Positions 8,738 to 17,592 of a DNA stretch of 59,478 nt are shown here, piece by piece. Source of the DNA: Phytoamicus setariae (lineage in GTDB: Bacteria > Pseudomonadota > Alphaproteobacteria > Rhizobiales > Rhizobiaceae); NCBI RefSeq assembly GCF_016722925.1, contig NZ_JAEQNC010000022.1, positions 1-59,478 of the forward strand, read 5' to 3'. Position numbers and translations under genes: made by a program. Numbering within the stretch: position 1 is the stretch's first letter; each line of letters opens with the position of its first letter. The notes beneath the pieces are model-generated. The model did no database searches and had not been told where the DNA came from. It worked only from the letters and a program-made list of their open reading frames with translations.

Positions 8738-9157
8738 TCAACAGGCCAGTGCCTTCACGTGGCCCGCCGCGCCATAGGCGAGCATCGCCCGGTCGCGGGT
8801 AATTACAGTCAAATCATGTTCTCGCGCCGTTGCGATCAGGATCCGGTCTGCCGGATCGCCATGCAGCGGCTCGGGCAGAAAGGACGACGCGACCAGAATT
8901 GCCGGTGACGCCTCTACTACGATTGCCCTCATTTTTCCTACGACATCTTCAAACCACACAAGGGGCAATTTTGTGATGTTCATGCGCCCCTTGCTTACCA
9001 GTTTGGCGATCTCCCAAGCAGAGAAGGCGGAAACGAACACGCCCTCCGTATAGGCTGGCAATTCGCGAAGGGCACTACCCGCATCCACCGAAATAGGTTC
9101 GTCATGAGCAAGATAGATGAGTGCGCAGGTATCAAGCAGGTACCGCTCAGTCGTCAT
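8738..9157 (-). CDS. PIN-domain toxin (VapC-like)
   Basis: A 139-residue PIN-fold ribonuclease of the VapC/type II toxin kind. The acidic metal site is intact: Asp9 in LLDTCALIYLA, Glu49 in FSAWEIAKL, Asp104 in DPADRILIATA and Asp122 in VITRDRAMLAYG. It overlaps the upstream antitoxin gene by 11 nt, the normal arrangement for antitoxin-first modules. It is inserted between the ligase and aldehyde dehydrogenase genes of a metabolic operon. The RNA target cannot be told from sequence. Confidence 0.88.
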   Translation of the reverse strand: MTTERYLLDTCALIYLAHDEPISVDAGSALRELPAYTEGVFVSAFSAWEIAKLVSKGRMNITKLPLVWFEDVVGKMRAIVVEASPAILVASSFLPEPLHGDPADRILIATAREHDLTVITRDRAMLAYGAAGHVKALAC

Positions 9158-9578
9158 CGTATAACTTAGCCCATTCTGGATCCGCAGGCTCTGTCAGATC
9201 TACGCCGCTTGGAATGGTAACAGTCCCTTTCATACATCCGCGGATACGATCATAGAAATTGCCTGCTGTCGCGTTTCCCAAATCGACATCACTCTTTCCA
9301 GTTGAAGCGACCGAGGTTGTAGTACTACCGGCACTGAACGGCTCCCGTCCGCGCTCTCCAAACCCTGACACGACATCCCCACGCCGCCGGGCGGCAACTT
9401 CGCTTAGAGGCACGCCGAAATACTTCGCGATGCCGTCTTGTTCTTCCGCGCTTATTTTCCGCTCTCCCCGCAACATCCGAGAAACGGCGCTAGGGTCGAG
9501 CCCCAGCGCCTTTGCCATGTCGCGCAGCGACCGGCCTTCCCTCTCCAGTTGACGATAAAACCAATCGCTGTCGATCAT
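9147..9578 (-). CDS. XRE-type antitoxin paired with the PIN toxin
   Basis: A 143-residue protein with an N-terminal XRE/Cro helix-turn-helix (RSLRDMAKALGLDPSAVSRM, about residues 17-36) and a C-terminal tail VDLTEPADPEWAKLYDDD, which resembles the toxin-neutralising ends of VapB/Phd-like antitoxins. A low-complexity Ser/Thr linker joins them. The start at 9578 follows GGGAGAG; a longer reading frame to 9749 only runs into the ligase gene. Antitoxins of PIN toxins more often use AbrB, Phd or RHH folds, so an XRE partner is less common. It probably autoregulates the pair, but no operator was identified. Confidence 0.8.
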   Translation of the reverse strand: MIDSDWFYRQLEREGRSLRDMAKALGLDPSAVSRMLRGERKISAEEQDGIAKYFGVPLSEVAARRRGDVVSGFGERGREPFSAGSTTTSVASTGKSDVDLGNATAGNFYDRIRGCMKGTVTIPSGVDLTEPADPEWAKLYDDD

Positions 9579-9642
9579 GAGAACTCTCCCGTTCGATGCG
9601 ATTTTATCATCGGATTGCGATTTCAACAATAATCCGTGCGAT

Positions 9643-11010
9643 TTACGCCCGCTCGAACCCCCTGGCAACTTCCCAGTCCGTGATCCGGCGGTCGTATTCT
9701 TCCTGCTCCCACTGGGCAGCGCGGGTGTAGTGGTCGACGACATCGTCACCGAATGCCTCGCGCAGCAACTTCGACTTGGTCAGCATGTCAGTTGCATCAC
9801 GAAGCGTCTTGGGAATTTCACGCACCTCCTTGGCGCCATAGGCATCGCCCTCGAACGGTGCTTCGAGTTTCATCTTCTTCTCGATGCCATCGATTCCGGC
9901 CGCCAGCAGTGCAGCAAAGGCAAGATACGGATTGAGGTCGGACCCACCGACACGGCATTCGATACGGATGCCCTTCGTGTCCTCGCCGCAGAGCCGGTAG
10001 CCGGCAGTGCGGTTATCCTTGGACCAGATCGCCTTGGTCGGGGCGAAAGTGCCGGCAACGAAACGCTTGTAGGAATTGATGTAGGGGGCCAGGAAATAGG
10101 TGATGTCGCCGGCATGTGCCAGCAGGCCCGCAACATAGTTCTCCATCAGCGCCGACATGCCGTATCGACCCTTCGGATCGAAGAACAACGGCTTGCCGTC
10201 GAGCGACCACAGCGACTGGTGGACATGCGAGGAACTGCCAGCGGCGGAATAGTTCCACTTGGCGAGGAAGGTGATCGCCTTGCCGCGCGACCAGGCAATT
10301 TCCTTGCAGCCGTTCTTGATGATCGCATGGCGGTCGGCCATCTCGACCGCCTCGGCGTAACGGACGTTGATTTCCTCCTGGCCGGCGGATGCCTCGCCCT
10401 TGGAATTTTCGACCGGGATGCCCGCGCCGTGCAGACCGTTGCGGATCGCCCGCATCACATCCTCTTCCTTGGTGGTCTGGAAGATGTGGTAATCCTGATT
10501 GTAGCCCGAGACCAGTTGCAGGTCGCGATAGCCATTTTCGCGGGCGCTGTCGTAGGTCTGGTCAAACAGGAAGAATTCAAGTTCGGAAGCCATGAAGGCC
10601 TTCATGCCCATCGCTTCGAGCCGCTTGACCTGCTTCTTCAAAATCGCGCGCGGCGAATGGGGCACTTCCTCGTGGGTATGATGGTCGAGCAAGTCGCATA
10701 TCACCATCGCGGTGCCTTCGAGCCACGGAACCCTGCGCAGCGTTGAAAGGTCGGGCCTCATCGTATAGTCGCCGTAGCCCTTTTCCCAGCTGGTCGACTT
10801 GTAGCCAGAGACGGTTTCCATCTCCATGTCGGTGGCGAGAAGATAGTTGCAGCTATGGGTTTCCTCATAAGCGCTTTCGACGAAATACTGGGCATGGAAG
10901 CGCTTGCCCATCAGCCGTCCCTGCATATCGACCTGCACGGCGAGCACTGTGTCAATCAGCCCTTGCGAAACTTCCTGCTTCAAATCGTCAAAACTATACG
11001 GTGCACTCAT
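9643..11010 (-). CDS. Glutamine-synthetase-family gamma-glutamyl-amine ligase
   Basis: A 455-residue cytoplasmic ATP-dependent ligase with glutamine synthetase architecture: N-terminal beta-grasp with VQVDMQGRLMGKR, then the catalytic domain with ASELEFFLF (metal Glu), the AGSSSHVHQSLW loop, and NRTAGYRLCGEDTKGIRIEC followed by GSDLNPYLAFAALLAAGIDG. There is no adenylylation-site Tyr loop of the housekeeping GlnA kind, and the context is catabolic. Relatives such as PuuA join glutamate to putrescine, and others use ethanolamine or isopropylamine. The amine used here cannot be decided. It is followed after 64 nt by the toxin-antitoxin pair. Confidence 0.85.
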   Translation of the reverse strand: MSAPYSFDDLKQEVSQGLIDTVLAVQVDMQGRLMGKRFHAQYFVESAYEETHSCNYLLATDMEMETVSGYKSTSWEKGYGDYTMRPDLSTLRRVPWLEGTAMVICDLLDHHTHEEVPHSPRAILKKQVKRLEAMGMKAFMASELEFFLFDQTYDSARENGYRDLQLVSGYNQDYHIFQTTKEEDVMRAIRNGLHGAGIPVENSKGEASAGQEEINVRYAEAVEMADRHAIIKNGCKEIAWSRGKAITFLAKWNYSAAGSSSHVHQSLWSLDGKPLFFDPKGRYGMSALMENYVAGLLAHAGDITYFLAPYINSYKRFVAGTFAPTKAIWSKDNRTAGYRLCGEDTKGIRIECRVGGSDLNPYLAFAALLAAGIDGIEKKMKLEAPFEGDAYGAKEVREIPKTLRDATDMLTKSKLLREAFGDDVVDHYTRAAQWEQEEYDRRITDWEVARGFERA

Positions 11011-11071
11011 AGAAAATCCCGCTCTTCATCTTGCTTCGGGCTTGTGCTGCCCGTGTGGTGTTGGATCGAGT

Positions 11072-11101
11072 GGATTTCCCGGCCTGAGAACCGGGAAATC
11101 C
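11072..11101. other. Intercistronic stem-loop between permease and ligase genes
   Basis: Arms GGATTTCCCGG and CCGGGAAATCC form an 11-bp perfect stem with an 8-nt loop. It has no T-run on either side, so it is more likely a transcript-stabilising or attenuating hairpin than a full terminator. Confidence 0.5.
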
Positions 11102-11117
11102 GTTGCTCATGGAAGGA

Positions 11118-12665
11118 TCAGACTTCGCCCACGGCCTTTTCGGCAGCGGCAATCTTGGCCTGACGGCGTGCAACTTCGTCGCCGATCGGTGGGCCCTTGA
11201 AGCGCCGCTGTTCGAAGACGAACCAGATGATGGCGGTCAGCACCAGGAAGCCGAGGGTGATCCAGGCGGCCCAATCGTTCGGCGGCTGGATGCCGATGAC
11301 GAAGATCAGGATCATTGCCAGGATGGAAAGCACCGCGAAGAGCTTGAAAACGCCTTCGCCGAGATTCCACGGACCCATCTTGTCCCACTTCGACGTACCC
11401 CATGCGAAGAGGCCGAGGGTGATCGGGATCACGAACGAGAAGAACAGGAAGATGACCGTGCAGGAGACGACGATCGTGTAGACCGGCGTCTCGCCGATCG
11501 AGACGAGCGACGAACCCCAGACGAAAAGCACCGCCAGGATCGAGCCCACCCAGATCGCCGCCACCGGCGTACGATAGGTCGGGCTGACCTTTGCCAGCGC
11601 CTTTGATGCCGGCAGGCCGCCGTCACGCGAAAACGCGAAGATCATGCGCGACACCGAAGTGACAGTCGCCAGACCGCAAAGCCACTGGCTGACGAAGATC
11701 GCAAGATAGAGGATATCGCGGACAATCGGGTTGACCTGTTCGCTCATCGCCCAGAAGAACACGTTCCAGCCCTGCTTGGCCGCATCGTCCATATTGGGAA
11801 TCAAAAGCACGAACGAGCACAGCATGATGTAGCCGAACAGTGCCGACCAGAGAACCGAACTGACAATGCCGCGCGGCACGGAATGGGCAGCCTTGACGGT
11901 TTCCTCAGACGTGTGCGCCGAAGCGTCGTAGCCGGTGATCGTGTAGATCGGCAACAGCAGACCGAGGAGGAACACCCAGGTCATCGAATTTTCGGGCCAG
12001 ACATTGCCGCCGGCCTCACCGGAGTAATTGGTGAAGGTGAACAGCCGTCCGAAATCGTAGCTGTCAGCTGCAATCAGGCAGACGACGGCAAGCGCCACCG
12101 ATGTTGCGAAAATCAGATAGCCCGAGAAGTCGGTGAGTTTTGCCGTCAGTCCGATTCCCATGTGGTTCACGATCGCCTGAAGACCGGTGATGATCACCAG
12201 GAAGACGATGCGGACCAGCGTGGTATCGGCAAGGCCGAGATACGGCGTACCGAAGGTGCCCATGAAGAAATAGTAGGTGCCGACATTGATGGCGCCGAGC
12301 ACCGTGACAAGGCCGAGCAGGTTGAACCAGGCCGTCAGCCAGCCGGTGAAGCGGTTACCGAGGATAGAGCCCCAGTGATAGAGGCCGCCGGCAGTCGGAT
12401 AAGCCGAGCTGATCTGCGCCATCGCGACAGCAAACACCAGCGAAACCAGGCAGCCGAGCGGCCAGCCGATACCAATCGCAGCGCCCCCGACACCAGATGT
12501 CGCCTGCGCCAGCGAATTGATCCCCCCGGAAAGAATGCAAATGATCGAGAAGGAAATCGCGAAGTTCGAAAACCCGCTCATTCGCCGCTCGAGTTCCTGG
12601 GCATAGCCCATGGAGTGCAGGATCTGCGTATCCTGCTTCTTATCTGTATCAGAATAATCTGACAT
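11118..12665 (-). CDS. Amino acid/amine permease (APC superfamily)
   Basis: A 515-residue inner-membrane transporter with about 12 hydrophobic segments. The APC signature is seen in TM1 (FAISFSIICILSGGINSLAQ) and in the TM6 region (TITGYDASAHTSEETVKAAH), the latter typical of the amine-choline/GABA permease branch. It would import an amine, amino alcohol or amino acid by proton or sodium symport. It lies in the operon upstream of the gamma-glutamyl ligase. With the ABC importer at 14721-18654 there are two uptake systems around one regulator; they could serve different substrates. Confidence 0.85.
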   Translation of the reverse strand: MSDYSDTDKKQDTQILHSMGYAQELERRMSGFSNFAISFSIICILSGGINSLAQATSGVGGAAIGIGWPLGCLVSLVFAVAMAQISSAYPTAGGLYHWGSILGNRFTGWLTAWFNLLGLVTVLGAINVGTYYFFMGTFGTPYLGLADTTLVRIVFLVIITGLQAIVNHMGIGLTAKLTDFSGYLIFATSVALAVVCLIAADSYDFGRLFTFTNYSGEAGGNVWPENSMTWVFLLGLLLPIYTITGYDASAHTSEETVKAAHSVPRGIVSSVLWSALFGYIMLCSFVLLIPNMDDAAKQGWNVFFWAMSEQVNPIVRDILYLAIFVSQWLCGLATVTSVSRMIFAFSRDGGLPASKALAKVSPTYRTPVAAIWVGSILAVLFVWGSSLVSIGETPVYTIVVSCTVIFLFFSFVIPITLGLFAWGTSKWDKMGPWNLGEGVFKLFAVLSILAMILIFVIGIQPPNDWAAWITLGFLVLTAIIWFVFEQRRFKGPPIGDEVARRQAKIAAAEKAVGEV

Positions 12666-12771
12666 CGTATAAACCCCTGTTCCCCTGCCGGCCGCACCAT
12701 TGCGACCAGCCTGCTTTCTGCACTTATTCCCACGCGATCGTTGATGCCGCGCGGTTCAATCAGGTCAATGC

Positions 12772-13533
12772 TCAGGCAGGAATGGACAGGCTTTCCCGGA
12801 TCACTCCCGCGAGGAAGTCGGCCACGACCCTCTGGCCAGCTTCATCTTTTATGAGATCGTTGCGCACCTCGATCATGACATTTAGCAGACCGTTTGCAAG
12901 GCCATGCAGTTTTAGAGTGTGCGTTACACCGTCGGCGGGTCCATAGGGCTCGTTGCGACGGGTCACGAATTGCCCCCGCCGCTTGGCGTGCTCCAGCATT
13001 TGATCGGCAAGCCGCGCGTCGGCATCATGCAGGATGCCTACTTCGACATCGCGCGCGACACCTTTGTAGACTGGGGTAAAGGAATGTATCGTCACCAGCA
13101 CCGTCCGTCGCTCGGCTGTATTTCGCTCGGTGATGGTTTCGGCGATGGCATCGGTGAATGGCGTGTATATCTCGTCGATACGCGCCTGCCTGACGACGGG
13201 ATCGATGTCGACGTTGCCCGGGATGGTGAAAATCTCGCTTTGCGCCGGCATGGCATCGGATGCCTCGGGCGGGCGATTGCAATCATAGGCAAGGCGGGAA
13301 TAATTCTGGTGGATCAGCGCGGCATCCAGCGCAACCGATAGCAATTCGGCAACCGCCAATGCACCCGGATCCCAGGCGATGTGTGCCTCCAGCGCCGCCG
13401 GCTCAAGACCCAGCGCTCCCAGCGCGACGGGAAGGCGACGCGATGCATGCTCGCAGATTAAAAGTATATCGCTCTTGCCCTGGCCATTGACCAGTGAAAC
13501 CGGTCCGCCTTCTGAAACATCCAACAGCTGCAT
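12772..13533 (-). CDS. N-formylglutamate amidohydrolase family hydrolase
   Basis: A 253-residue soluble metal-dependent hydrolase of the N-formylglutamate deformylase family. Seen are ICEHASRRLP near residue 30, HIAWDPGALAVAELL, the NYSRLAYDCNRPPEA stretch with conserved Asn and Asp, VTIHSFTPVYKG, and VMIEVRNDLI near the end. The family classically acts in histidine breakdown, but no hut genes are here. It is the first gene of the operon with a gamma-glutamyl ligase, so it may instead release glutamate from a gamma-glutamyl product, the job of PuuD in E. coli. That role is inference. Confidence 0.82.
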   Translation of the reverse strand: MQLLDVSEGGPVSLVNGQGKSDILLICEHASRRLPVALGALGLEPAALEAHIAWDPGALAVAELLSVALDAALIHQNYSRLAYDCNRPPEASDAMPAQSEIFTIPGNVDIDPVVRQARIDEIYTPFTDAIAETITERNTAERRTVLVTIHSFTPVYKGVARDVEVGILHDADARLADQMLEHAKRRGQFVTRRNEPYGPADGVTHTLKLHGLANGLLNVMIEVRNDLIKDEAGQRVVADFLAGVIRESLSIPA

Positions 13534-13707
13534 GCTCGCGCCACGTCCCCTGTGTCCGCATATTTCTGTAAAGAATTCTTCAAAATTTATTTTCTGTCAA
13601 TCACGTATTTGGAAGATTCCGTTCAAAAAAGCTGTTGACTCCAGCCCTCGATTCCATTTCTTATTTACCGGTACATCCAGCGAAGACTGGAGAGGGGAAT
13701 ACTATCG

Positions 13708-14589
13708 GTGTCAAACACCTCAAAGACCGTATCCGACATGATAACGGCGCGTTACGACTCCATGACGCGCGCCGAAAAGCAGTTGGCCAACAGCCTGCTG
13801 GACAATTATCCAGTGTCCGGACTGGGCTCGATTACCGCTGTCGCCGAGGCTGCGAATGTCTCGACGCCGACGGTCGTGCGCATGGTGCAGAAGCTGGGTT
13901 TCAAAGGCTTTACCGATTTTCAGGCCCGCCTGCATCACGAGCTGGAAGAAACGATTTCCAACCCGATAACCAAGCATGAACGGATGGCGCCGAACGCGCC
14001 GGGCGCCCACATTCTCAACCGATTTGCTGAATCCGTAATGCACAACATGCGCCAGTCGTTCGGTTCGCTCGATCCGGCGGAATTCGACGCCGCTGCGCGA
14101 ATAATCGGCGACCGCAAACGTGCGATTTATCTGGCCGGTGGCCGCATCACAGGCGCCCTTGCCGAATATCTCTTCACCCACCTGCAGGTGATCCGGCCGG
14201 GCGTGACGCGGATATCGACCAATGCGGCCAGTTGGCCGCATTACGTCCTCAACATGAACCGCGGCGACGTGCTGATCCTGTTCGACATCCGCCGCTACGA
14301 GCGTCAGCTCGAGGCGCTCGCCCGGACTGCCGCCGAACACGGCGCAGAGATCATCCTGTTTACCGATCAGTGGGGCTCTCCGGTTTCCAAGCATGCCCGC
14401 CACTGTTTTCGCCTGAGCATCGAGGCACCGTCGGCCTGGGACTCCTCGGCAGTCACGCTGATCGTTGTCGAAGCCCTCATCGAAGCGGTCCAGGGGTCGC
14501 ACTGGGAAAAGACCCGCGAACGCATGTCGATGCTGGAAAGCCTCTTTGAATCAACGCCATTGTTCCGAAAGCCGGTCGCTGGCGAGTAA
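13708..14589 (+). CDS. RpiR/MurR-type transcriptional regulator
   Basis: A 293-residue regulator with an N-terminal helix-turn-helix (about residues 1-80; SITAVAEAANVSTPTVVRMV) and a C-terminal SIS domain (RAIYLAGGRITGALAEYLFT onward) that usually senses a phosphosugar or a related small molecule. The start is GTG at 13708 preceded by AGAGGGGAA. It diverges from the leftward amine operon (175-nt gap) and precedes the rightward ABC importer by 131 nt, so it is well placed to control both. No clear palindromic operator was picked out. Confidence 0.88.
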   Translation: MSNTSKTVSDMITARYDSMTRAEKQLANSLLDNYPVSGLGSITAVAEAANVSTPTVVRMVQKLGFKGFTDFQARLHHELEETISNPITKHERMAPNAPGAHILNRFAESVMHNMRQSFGSLDPAEFDAAARIIGDRKRAIYLAGGRITGALAEYLFTHLQVIRPGVTRISTNAASWPHYVLNMNRGDVLILFDIRRYERQLEALARTAAEHGAEIILFTDQWGSPVSKHARHCFRLSIEAPSAWDSSAVTLIVVEALIEAVQGSHWEKTRERMSMLESLFESTPLFRKPVAGE

Positions 14590-14720
14590 ATGCCGCAAAG
14601 AGGAAGTCGTGCCACTATCGCGACTTTTACAATTTTCTGTATACATAAATATGTCACAAAGGTGTCATGGAACAAAACTAACAGCACAATCAAGCTGAAC
14701 CCAACCAGAGGAGAAAGTCA

Positions 14721-15821
14721 GTGAATAATAAGTTTAGCACTCTCGTTGCCGCAACCTGTGCGGCCTTGATGGCAACCACTGCCATCGCACGTGCAGACGC
14801 CATGGAAGACCTCGTCAAGGCTGCTCAGGCCGAAGGCGAACTGACCACTATCGCTCTCCCGCACGACTGGTGCGGCTACGGTGCCGTGATCGAAGGCTTC
14901 AAGGCAAAATACGGCCTGAAGGTCAACGAACTGAACCCGGACGCCGGTTCTGGCGATGAGATCGAAGCCATCAAGGCAAACAAGGACAACAAGGGCCCGC
15001 AGGCGCCTGACGTCATCGACGTCGGCCTCTCCTTCGGTCCGTCCGCCAAGGCCGATGGCCTGATCCAGTCCTACAAGGTCGCAACCTGGGATTCGATCCC
15101 CGACAGCGCCAAGGATGCCGACGGCTACTGGTACGGCGACTACTACGGCGTCATGTCCTTCGAAGTGAACAAGGACCTCGTCAAGGAAAGCCCTAAGGAT
15201 TGGGCCGACCTGCTCAAGCCGGAATATGCCAACATGGTTGCCCTCGCCGGTGATCCGCGCACCGCCAACCAGGCGATCTCCGGCATCTTTGCAGCCGGCC
15301 TTTCTGCAGCGGGCGGCGATGTCTCCAAGGCTGGCCAGGCTGGCCTCGACTTCTTCAAGGAACTGAACGCCAAGGGCAATTTCGTTCCGGTTGTTGGTAA
15401 ATCTGCGCCCCTCGCACAGGGCACCACACCAATCGTTCTGCGCTGGGACTACAACGCTCTGGCTGACCGCGACACGCTGAAGGGCAACCCGCCGATCGAC
15501 GTCGTCGTTCCGGCTTCGGGCGTCGTCGCTGGCGTCTATGTCCAGGCGATCTCGGCTTATGCACCGCATCCGAACGCTGCCAAGCTCTGGATGGAATACC
15601 TCTATTCCGACGAAGGTCAGCTTGGCTGGTTGAAGGGCTATTGCCACCCGATCCGCTTCAACGATCTCGCCAAGAACGGCAAGATTCCGCAGGACCTGCT
15701 CGACAAGTTGCCGCCGGCTGAAGGCTATGCAAAGGCCGTCTTCCCGACGCTCGACGAGCAGAATGCTTACAAGGCAGTCATCACCAAGGGCTGGGACTCC
15801 GTGGGCGTAGAAGTCAAGTAA
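14721..15821 (+). CDS. Periplasmic substrate-binding protein of ABC importer
   Basis: A 366-residue exported protein with a Sec signal peptide (residues 1-26, ending ATTAIARADA). The mature part has the two-lobed fold of the iron/polyamine/2-aminoethylphosphonate-binding type (ELTTIALPHDWCGYGAVIEG at the first strand, FGPSAKADGLIQSYK). Many aromatic and acidic residues are consistent with a cationic amine ligand, but the ligand is not readable. It precedes two permease genes and an ATPase gene, and a strong terminator lies directly behind it. Promoter is probably in the 131 nt after the RpiR gene. Confidence 0.85.
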   Translation: MNNKFSTLVAATCAALMATTAIARADAMEDLVKAAQAEGELTTIALPHDWCGYGAVIEGFKAKYGLKVNELNPDAGSGDEIEAIKANKDNKGPQAPDVIDVGLSFGPSAKADGLIQSYKVATWDSIPDSAKDADGYWYGDYYGVMSFEVNKDLVKESPKDWADLLKPEYANMVALAGDPRTANQAISGIFAAGLSAAGGDVSKAGQAGLDFFKELNAKGNFVPVVGKSAPLAQGTTPIVLRWDYNALADRDTLKGNPPIDVVVPASGVVAGVYVQAISAYAPHPNAAKLWMEYLYSDEGQLGWLKGYCHPIRFNDLAKNGKIPQDLLDKLPPAEGYAKAVFPTLDEQNAYKAVITKGWDSVGVEVK

Positions 15822-15834
15822 GCCTCTGAAAATC

Positions 15835-15873
15835 AAGGCCTTCCCGGACCTTGCTTCCGGGAAGGCCTTTTTC
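15835..15873 (+). terminator. Strong hairpin with T-run inside the ABC operon
   Basis: Arms AAGGCCTTCCCGG and CCGGGAAGGCCTT (13 bp, 9-nt loop) are followed by TTTTTC, 14 nt after the binding-protein stop. It has every mark of an intrinsic terminator yet precedes the permease genes, so partial read-through would give more binding protein than transporter. Confidence 0.85.
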
Positions 15874-15923
15874 AAATCCAGCATCCGAGATTTTCATTTC
15901 ATGTACCGTACCGGCAGAGACTG

Positions 15924-16796
15924 ATGGCGAAATCGCAAGGCATACTGAATTCGCGAATGATCGTGGATTGGCTCGGAATCGCGCCATTCGTGCTCTTTTC
16001 GCTGTTGTTTCTCATCCTGCCGACGCTTTACCTCGTCACGGGCGCATTCTTTAATACACAGGGCGAGCTCACCCTCCAGAATTTCCGCGATCTGTTCCAG
16101 CCGCAAATCCTCTCGGCATACTGGATCTCGATCAAGATCAGCACCGCCTCGGCACTCGGCGGGCTGCTGATCGGCTTTTTCCTCGCCTGGGCGATCACCC
16201 AGGGCGGCCTGCCCGGCTGGATCCGCTCGTTCGTGATGACATTTTCCGGCGTGGCCTCGAATTTCGCCGGCGTGCCGCTGGCCTTTGCCTTCCTGGCGAC
16301 CCTCGGCCGCACCGGTCTTTTGACTTGGGTCCTGACCACCTATTTCGGCTTCAACGTCTATGCGCACGGCTTCAACCTGCTGAGCTTTCTCGGACTGACG
16401 CTGGTTTACATGTATTTCCAGATACCTTTGATGGTTCTGATCATCACGCCGGCGCTGGATGGGCTGAAGAAGGAATGGCATGAAGCGGCCTCCATTCTCG
16501 GCGCCACATCGTCCCAGTATTGGCGCATGGTGGCTTTCCCGATCCTGTGGCCAAGCCTGATGGGCACCTTCCTGCTGCTGTTTGCCAACGCCTTCGGCGC
16601 AATCGCCACCGCCTATGCCTTGACCGGCTCATCACTGAATATCGTTCCGATCGTGCTCTACGCACAGATCCGCGGCGATGTGCTGCACAACCCCAACCTC
16701 GGCTACGCCGTTGCAATGGGCATGGTCATCATCACCGGCATCTCCAATTTCCTCTATATCTGGCTGCGCATTCGCGCCGAGAGGTGGCAGAAATGA
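15924..16796 (+). CDS. ABC importer permease (PotB-like)
   Basis: A 290-residue inner-membrane protein with about six transmembrane segments. The cytoplasmic EAA loop that docks to the ATPase is seen as EAASILGATSSQYWRMVAF at about residues 186-204. It has the binding-protein-dependent transport fold used by polyamine and iron importers. Its TGA overlaps the ATG of the next permease (ATGA), so the two are co-translated, as expected for a heterodimeric channel. Confidence 0.88.
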   Translation: MAKSQGILNSRMIVDWLGIAPFVLFSLLFLILPTLYLVTGAFFNTQGELTLQNFRDLFQPQILSAYWISIKISTASALGGLLIGFFLAWAITQGGLPGWIRSFVMTFSGVASNFAGVPLAFAFLATLGRTGLLTWVLTTYFGFNVYAHGFNLLSFLGLTLVYMYFQIPLMVLIITPALDGLKKEWHEAASILGATSSQYWRMVAFPILWPSLMGTFLLLFANAFGAIATAYALTGSSLNIVPIVLYAQIRGDVLHNPNLGYAVAMGMVIITGISNFLYIWLRIRAERWQK

Positions 16797-17581
16797 ACGG
16801 CAAACGCATACTTGCCTGGTTCGCCGTCGCAATCGGCTCCATCTACTTCCTGCTGCCGCTGGTGGCGACGTTCGAATTCTCGCTGCGCATGCGGCGTGGC
16901 GAGTATTCCTTCGACGCCTATCGGTCGGTTTTTGCCGACGTGCAGTTTCGCGATACCTTCAGCTATTCGATCCTGATGGCGGTCCTGACGATCATCATCG
17001 GCATGTTGCTGATCGTGCCGACCGCCTACTGGGTTAGACTGCGACTGCCGCAGGCGCGCCCATTCGTGGAATTCATCACGCTTCTGCCGCTGGTCATCCC
17101 GGCCATCGTCATCGTCTTCGGCTATCTCAGGCTCTACAACTCTTCGTCATTCCTGCCGCTGACCGGATCGGAGCGAACCACCGACCTGCTGCTGGTCTTT
17201 GCCTTCATGACGCTTTCGCTGCCCTACATGTATCGCTCCGTCGATACATCGATGCGGGCGATCGACGTTCGGGTGCTGACGGAAGCGGCCGAAAGCCTCG
17301 GCGCCTCCTGGGTGACGATCATGTTTCGCTGTATCTTCCCCAATGTCATCAGCGGGGTACTGTCGGGCGCCTTCATCACATTTGCCATCGTCATCGGCGA
17401 ATTCACACTGCCGTCATTGCTCAACCGCCCGGCCTTCGGGCCCTATCTGCAGCTGATTGGCGCCAACCGCGCCTATGAGCCGCCGGCGCTGGCAATGATA
17501 GCGTTCTTCATGACCTGGGCCTCGATGGGCCTTATCAACATTGCCTCGCGTTTGCAGAAAGTCTCGCGCGCCCGTATCTGA
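16793..17581 (+). CDS. ABC importer permease (PotC-like)
   Basis: A 262-residue second permease subunit with about six transmembrane segments and an EAA loop (EAAESLGASWVTIMFRCIF). The ATG at 16793 overlaps the previous stop by four bases; a longer in-frame reading to 16520 lies within the first permease gene and is rejected. It is 11 nt before the ATPase gene. Confidence 0.88.
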   Translation: MNGKRILAWFAVAIGSIYFLLPLVATFEFSLRMRRGEYSFDAYRSVFADVQFRDTFSYSILMAVLTIIIGMLLIVPTAYWVRLRLPQARPFVEFITLLPLVIPAIVIVFGYLRLYNSSSFLPLTGSERTTDLLLVFAFMTLSLPYMYRSVDTSMRAIDVRVLTEAAESLGASWVTIMFRCIFPNVISGVLSGAFITFAIVIGEFTLPSLLNRPAFGPYLQLIGANRAYEPPALAMIAFFMTWASMGLINIASRLQKVSRARI

Positions 17582-17592
17582 GGATGTAATAT

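Noticed and set aside
7357-8802. A 481-codon rightward open frame over the aldehyde dehydrogenase
   Set aside because: The opposite strand carries all ALDH motifs; this frame has no family match in its residues.
9577-10746. A 389-codon rightward open frame over the glutamine-synthetase-like gene
   Set aside because: Shadow of the ligase on the other strand.
12772-13533. Histidine utilisation (hutG) assignment
   Set aside because: No hutH, hutU or hutI lies near, and the operon is of gamma-glutamyl type.
14718-15884. A 388-codon leftward open frame over the binding-protein gene
   Set aside because: The rightward frame has a signal peptide, a ribosome site and the expected neighbours.
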